This document shows positions 5,274 through 8,763 of a DNA stretch of 8,763 nucleotides, piece after piece. The position numbers were made by a program, and so were the translations under genes. The stretch comes from Gammaproteobacteria bacterium (lineage in GTDB: Bacteria; Pseudomonadota; Gammaproteobacteria; Eutrophobiales; Eutrophobiaceae): assembly GCA_004356415.1 (NCBI GenBank), contig SMWN01000072.1, positions 1 to 8,763 of the forward strand, written 5' to 3'. The notes beneath the pieces were generated by a model. The model had not been told where the DNA came from. It saw only the letters and a program-made list of their open reading frames with translations, and searched no databases. Every line of letters starts with the position of its first letter. Within the stretch, counting starts at the first letter, position 1.

Positions 5274-6833
5274 ATGACCATGCTACTTGAAAAACCGGTA
5301 TCAATCAGGGGTGGAATACACCTCCCTTTAAACAAGTCGCAGTCACTCCAGACCCCAATACAAAAGGTAAACATCCCTCCGCACTTGACGATCCCCTTGC
5401 GCCAGCATATTGGAGTGTCGGCTACACCGATCGTTAGTGTGGGTGATCATGTTTTAAAAGGGCAGGAAATTGCCTGTCATCAGGGTCTCATCAGTGCCCC
5501 GATACATGCAAGCAGTTCCGGAGTAGTAAGTGATATTGGAACATATCCGGTACCCAGTGTTTCTGGTCAGGGTGCCCCATGTATTGTAATTGACACCGAT
5601 GGTAAGGATGAGTGTCAATCGTTTAAGGCGATGAGTGGTGATCTTTATGAAGTAAGTCCTGTAGATATTCATGAAAGGATAAATGCTGCGGGTATTGTTG
5701 GTCTGGGTGGTGCCGGTTTCCCATCCTCTGTAAAAATGATTTCAGGTTTGCACTATGAAATCCATCTGTTGATTGTGAATGCTGCCGAATGTGAACCCTT
5801 TATTACCTGTGATGAGGCATTGTTGCGGGAGAAAGCGCGGGAAGTCATTCTCGGCACGGAGATTATTCGTCATGCTGTACAGGCAGGTGAATGTGTTATT
5901 GGAATTGAAGACAATAAACCCGAGGCCATAGCTGCGTTGCAACAGGAAATAAATGATCTGGGTGAAGCCAGTATCGAGCTGGCAGTGCTTCCATCCATAT
6001 ATCCTGTCGGTGGTGAAAAACAACTCGTTAAGGCACTGACTGGGCTGGAAGTTCCATCACAGGGTCTTCCTCTGGATTTAGGCATCGTTTGTTACAACGT
6101 GGGTACAGTCTATGCAGTTTACAACGCGGTTACCTTTGGTGAACCGCTGGTATCTCGTATTGTTACCATGACGGGAACAGCCATCAAGCAACCGTGCAAT
6201 TTGGAGGTATTGATTGGAACTCCAATTAGTAATCTGATTGAAGAGTGTGGAGGTGTTACAGAAGATTTCGATCTTTTACTCATGGGCGGTCCAATGATGG
6301 GTTTTCCACTACAGAGTGATGATCTCCCGGTGACCAAAACGACGAATTGTATCATTGCTGCCACTCCGGCAGATATACTTACCAGGAGGCAATCGCCCAT
6401 GCCCTGTATCCGTTGTGGTGATTGTGTAACGGTATGTCCGGTTAGCCTGCTACCACAACAACTATACTGGTTTGCACAATCAGAAGATCATGATAGATTG
6501 AAGGAATACAAGTTAATGGATTGTATAGAATGTGGTTGTTGTGCCTACGTTTGTCCGAGCCATCTCCCTCTGGTTCAATACTATCAGGCAGCGAAGACAA
6601 ATATCTGGAATGTTGAACGCCAACATTTGAAATCAGAAAAAGCCCGTAATCGTTTTGAATCCCGCGAGAAACGTCTTAATAAAGAGAAACAGGAACATGA
6701 AATTGAACAAATTTCAGCAACGGATAAAGAACAGATCAAAAAAGAAATCGAAGCTGCTGTAGAAAGGGTTAAGGAAAAAAGAAAATCGGGGGAAATGCCG
6801 TCACAGGATGAGAATGGCAATACTAATGACTAA
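5274..6833 (+). CDS. rsxC: Rnf/Rsx electron transport complex subunit C
   Basis: RsxC/RnfC is the membrane-associated NADH-oxidising subunit of the Rnf/Rsx complex, which moves electrons between NADH and ferredoxin or, in E. coli, reduces SoxR; it carries FMN and two [4Fe-4S] clusters. Visible features: RGGIHLPLNKSQS (12-24), the barrel-sandwich region with GDHVLKGQ (57-64), the nucleotide-binding GLGGAGFP (143-150), NAAECEPFIT (169-178), GIEDNKPEAI (210-219), YPVGGEKQL (243-251), MGGPMMGF (337-344), then cluster motifs CIRCGDCVTVCP (378-389) and CIECGCCAYVCP (417-428). A Lys/Glu-rich coiled-coil tail (448-505) is typical of proteobacterial RsxC, though shorter than in E. coli. A TAG at 5268-5270 forces the start to ATG 5274 or 5280; neither has a clear ribosome-binding site. 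No rsxA, B, D, G or E flanks it, which is unusual. Confidence 0.93.
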   Translation: MTMLLEKPVSIRGGIHLPLNKSQSLQTPIQKVNIPPHLTIPLRQHIGVSATPIVSVGDHVLKGQEIACHQGLISAPIHASSSGVVSDIGTYPVPSVSGQGAPCIVIDTDGKDECQSFKAMSGDLYEVSPVDIHERINAAGIVGLGGAGFPSSVKMISGLHYEIHLLIVNAAECEPFITCDEALLREKAREVILGTEIIRHAVQAGECVIGIEDNKPEAIAALQQEINDLGEASIELAVLPSIYPVGGEKQLVKALTGLEVPSQGLPLDLGIVCYNVGTVYAVYNAVTFGEPLVSRIVTMTGTAIKQPCNLEVLIGTPISNLIEECGGVTEDFDLLLMGGPMMGFPLQSDDLPVTKTTNCIIAATPADILTRRQSPMPCIRCGDCVTVCPVSLLPQQLYWFAQSEDHDRLKEYKLMDCIECGCCAYVCPSHLPLVQYYQAAKTNIWNVERQHLKSEKARNRFESREKRLNKEKQEHEIEQISATDKEQIKKEIEAAVERVKEKRKSGEMPSQDENGNTND

Positions 6834-6847
6834 TTGATTTGTATTCC

Positions 6848-7363
6848 CTATTCAGTAAAAAATTGTTGTCTATAAGTCATTAAAAATGGTTCACTCTTGT
6901 TGACCGGCGTTGCCTCTATATCGAAGATAATGTTTTCCTCATTATCAACCGAGATTACACCAATATAATAAATTGCGTCCTGCTCAATAATCTCCCGCAT
7001 TTCCATGTCTTTTATCTGGCTGGCCAGATTCCTGGCAACTGTGATTACAGTTCCGGTAACTGGCTTGTCAGCACCATCAATATTTTTTGTTATGACTACA
7101 TTTAGCATGGCCTTGCTTTTACTACGTGCAATTTTATATTTGCGCGCAACTTCTGACGGTAGTTGATCTGTAGTCAGGGTATTAACATGAATTGTATAGT
7201 TACCAAATACTTTCTGGTTTTCGTGTTGGGCAAATTCAACCTTGGCAACATCTTCTCCTATAGCCTGTTGGGAAGAATCACAAGCCGATAAGCATGTAAA
7301 TACCCAAAGTAAGGGCAACAGCAACAAATTCAATGTTCCAGGCATCGTATTATTCATGTTCAC
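6848..7363 (-). CDS. DUF4426 lipoprotein
   Basis: Small exported protein of the DUF4426 family, function unknown. Residues 11-28 form a lipoprotein signal with lipobox L-S-A-C (Cys28); Asp29 at position +2 would, by the E. coli rule, favour retention in the inner membrane. The mature part has the family pattern: FGNYTIHVNTL, TDQLPSEVARKYKIARSKSKAMLNVVI, VTVARNL-type strand, EMREIIEQDAIYYIGVI, and a final beta strand FLMTYRQQFF. The longest frame starts at GTG 7363; ATG 7357 is 6 nt downstream and may be the true start. It lies 66 nt behind actF on the same strand and ends 14 nt from rsxC, tail to tail, with no terminator hairpin between. In other gammaproteobacteria DUF4426 genes occur near metW/metX (recalled), which are not seen here. 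Confidence 0.8.
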   Translation of the reverse strand: MNMNNTMPGTLNLLLLPLLWVFTCLSACDSSQQAIGEDVAKVEFAQHENQKVFGNYTIHVNTLTTDQLPSEVARKYKIARSKSKAMLNVVITKNIDGADKPVTGTVITVARNLASQIKDMEMREIIEQDAIYYIGVISVDNEENIIFDIEATPVNKSEPFLMTYRQQFFTE

Positions 7364-7369
7364 GGCACG

Positions 7370-7375
7370 ATTATA
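7370..7375 (-). promoter_or_regulatory. Possible -10 box of the DUF4426 gene
   Basis: TATAAT on the minus strand; TTTAAT (7399-7394) lies 18 nt upstream as a weak -35. The predicted start point, about 7363, falls on the GTG codon itself, so the mRNA would be leaderless or have a 6-nt leader before ATG 7357. Confidence 0.35.
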
Positions 7376-7429
7376 GCATTAACAGATCATCTCATTAAAC
7401 TGTAAACCGAGGTAAAATCAGTAATCCAG

Positions 7430-8686
7430 TCAGCTTTTTTCTATATTGCGTAATTCCCACATGGAAACAACGGGAAATGTATTAAATAACAGGAATAAAA
7501 ACAGAAGAAATCCGCTAACCAAACCGGCCGTTATTCCGAATTCAGTTAAAGATGATAATGGATAATGATCGTCGGCCAGCGCTGGAACTACGATAAGATA
7601 ACGATTCAGCCAGATACCCAGATTAATAATAATTGCCACCAGGGTCATCATCCACCAGGTTTGTTTTACTTTCAGAAAGATCAGGCTGGCAATCGGGATG
7701 ATGAAATTACATACAATCATAATCCAGAATACCGGTGCATAATGGCCATACATTTGCTTTGCAAGGACACCATATTCATTTGGCAGGTTTCCAAACCAAC
7801 TGACAAAAAACTGGGCCCAGAAAAAGTATAGCCAGAACAGGGCAAAGCCAGTGAGCAAGACTCCCATGCTCTGAACGTGGACTGTTTGAAAGTAACTGTT
7901 TATTGAAATATAGCGTGAAAGTATTACGACCAGGATTAGTATTGCTGCAGTGCCGGCAAACATATTACCCATAATAAAATACATCGGAAACACAGTACTG
8001 TGATAGTGAGGTATCAACATCATCCCGAAATCCCATGCGATTAATGTATTGGGTATAACTACTGCAATCAGAATGACTGGCGAAAGCAGATAGACTTTTC
8101 GCTGCAAGGCTTTTTCGTTTTTCCCTTTCTTCATTGACAACAGCTTTCGGTATAACCAGTTCCGCCATGCTGGACCTGATTTTGCATCTTGCATGGAGAT
8201 ATCCGGCAACAGGCCCATAAGAAAATAGATGATCGCAATAATATAAAAAACCAGTTGTGCTATCAGGTTTCTGTAAAAAAGAAAGGTATGATCTAACCAT
8301 GGACTGTGATGTACACCAGGTGAATCAGCAAGCCAGTAGAACAGATGTTGGCTTCCATAACAGTAAATGTACAAAAAACCGATGATGGCCAGTGGTGCAA
8401 AGGCCAACGTGAAACATTCCGCCAGACGGTAATACGATCTTGCCCAATTGGCATTGCATATACGCATAATTGCAGAGAAGGCAATCCCAAACTGGCTGAT
8501 ACCTAACAGAAAAATAAAATTGGCAACCAAAAAACCCCATAAAGCCCCACTTGGATGGGTGGCCAGTGTATATGTAAACAAGAAGACTGAAAGCACAAAA
8601 ATGATGCACAATGTTATAACGGTAACCTTGAAACGCCCCCCCCTGTTTGCAGGCACACCGATGGCAATATGCTGAATATCGTTCAC
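7430..8686 (-). CDS. actF: Alternative Complex III membrane subunit ActF (NrfD family)
   Basis: A 418-residue polytopic protein with about ten membrane segments (near residues 21-43, 48-74, 90-112, 134-160, 200-222, 233-257, 272-295, 316-338, 344-366, 384-403). It fits ActF, the second NrfD-like, quinol-interacting subunit of Alternative Complex III, a quinol:cytochrome c oxidoreductase that replaces the bc1 complex. Supporting segments are GALWGFLVANFIFLLGISQFG (47-67 region), RLAECF, LFYRNLIAQ, FPMYFIMGNMFAG, WAQFFVSWFGNLPNE (290-304) and WLNRYLIVVPAL (359-370), plus the absence of cofactor-binding Cys motifs. The start is GTG 8686-8684, which overlaps the upstream gene's TGA (GTGA, 4 nt), indicating translational coupling. 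It is likely the last gene of an act operon entering from the right. Alternative: another NrfD/PsrC-type subunit. Confidence 0.8.
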   Translation of the reverse strand: MNDIQHIAIGVPANRGGRFKVTVITLCIIFVLSVFLFTYTLATHPSGALWGFLVANFIFLLGISQFGIAFSAIMRICNANWARSYYRLAECFTLAFAPLAIIGFLYIYCYGSQHLFYWLADSPGVHHSPWLDHTFLFYRNLIAQLVFYIIAIIYFLMGLLPDISMQDAKSGPAWRNWLYRKLLSMKKGKNEKALQRKVYLLSPVILIAVVIPNTLIAWDFGMMLIPHYHSTVFPMYFIMGNMFAGTAAILILVVILSRYISINSYFQTVHVQSMGVLLTGFALFWLYFFWAQFFVSWFGNLPNEYGVLAKQMYGHYAPVFWIMIVCNFIIPIASLIFLKVKQTWWMMTLVAIIINLGIWLNRYLIVVPALADDHYPLSSLTEFGITAGLVSGFLLFLFLLFNTFPVVSMWELRNIEKS

Positions 8687-8763
8687 TCCGGGGTTTCCCC
8701 GAGCACTGCCTTGATGTAATTAATTAAATGCCAGCGGTCCTTTATCGTGATCGAATCCCGGTA
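8683..8763 (-). CDS. C-terminus of a small cytochrome c-like protein (probably ActE), 5' part outside window
   Basis: Only the last 26 codons are visible, ending IKDRWHLINYIKAVLGETPE and TGA at 8685-8683. The D-R-W-x-x-x-x-Y-I/V-x-x-L ending is typical of class I cytochrome c C-terminal helices, including ActE, the monohaem subunit that precedes ActF in Alternative Complex III operons. No haem motif is within view, so identity rests on this short helix and on the 4-nt overlap with the actF-like gene. The length and start cannot be seen. Confidence 0.6.
   Translation of the reverse strand, partial: YRDSITIKDRWHLINYIKAVLGETPE

Noticed and set aside
7965..8300. A 111-codon open frame within actF in another frame on the same strand
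   Set aside because: No recognisable domain; the actF frame shows consistent membrane segments and family motifs throughout.
1..8763. CRISPR array, tRNA/rRNA, toxin-antitoxin or other defence system
   Set aside because: No regularly spaced repeats, no tRNA-like cloverleaf and no defence-type domains were recognised on either strand.

Overview
The window looks like a piece of chromosome from a respiring gammaproteobacterium of moderate GC content, roughly low-to-mid 40s percent by eye. The evidence is the E. coli-like forms of HtpX, PgpA and RsxC, a DUF4426 protein, a DUF4124/SLT lytic transglycosylase, a diheme c-type cytochrome and two NrfD-linked respiratory genes. Species cannot be named from this. 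Two genes are broken (htpX by a one-base frameshift, ccmA by an insertion sequence plus loss of its 3' part) and the transposase itself carries a nonsense codon. This suggests ongoing gene decay, although single-base lesions could also be sequence errors.

Layout. 1-740 (minus): htpX membrane protease, frameshifted near 404, 3' end off the window. 741-943: divergent intergenic region with a very good sigma-32 heat-shock promoter for htpX, a weaker mirror-image promoter towards pgpA, and an 11-bp inverted repeat covering both -10 regions. 944-2080 (plus): pgpA (phosphatidylglycerophosphatase A) and a secreted lytic transglycosylase. 2083-2180: a GC-rich palindromic element resembling an ERIC-type miniature element. 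2295-3256: a ccmA (haem exporter ATPase) pseudogene containing a complete 727-bp IS1595/IS1016-like element at 2430-3156, with perfect 15-bp terminal repeats and a 7-bp target duplication. Removing the element and one target copy restores the ccmA frame exactly through Walker A, but the C-terminal two thirds of ccmA are still missing. 3416-4054 (plus): periplasmic diheme cytochrome c built from two 97-residue repeats. 4092-5054 (minus): an unusual fusion of an SRPBCC lipid/ligand-binding domain to a CBS pair. 5055-5273: divergent intergenic region with operator-like repeats. 5274-6833 (plus): rsxC/rnfC, without any other rnf gene beside it. 6848-7363 (minus): DUF4426 lipoprotein. 7430-8763 (minus): actF-like NrfD-family quinol-oxidising membrane subunit, preceded by the 3' end of a small cytochrome-like gene that overlaps it by 4 nt, as expected for the end of an Alternative Complex III operon.

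How they fit together. Much of the region concerns electron transport: RsxC (NADH side of the Rnf/Rsx complex), ActE/ActF (quinol:cytochrome c oxidoreductase), a diheme cytochrome c able to accept such electrons, and a remnant of cytochrome c maturation. The left part concerns the envelope (HtpX quality control, phospholipid synthesis, peptidoglycan turnover). No defence system, CRISPR array, RNA gene or obviously new multi-gene system was found. The most distinctive items are the mirror-image heat-shock promoter pair, the IS inside an already truncated ccmA, the SRPBCC-CBS fusion and the orphan rsxC.
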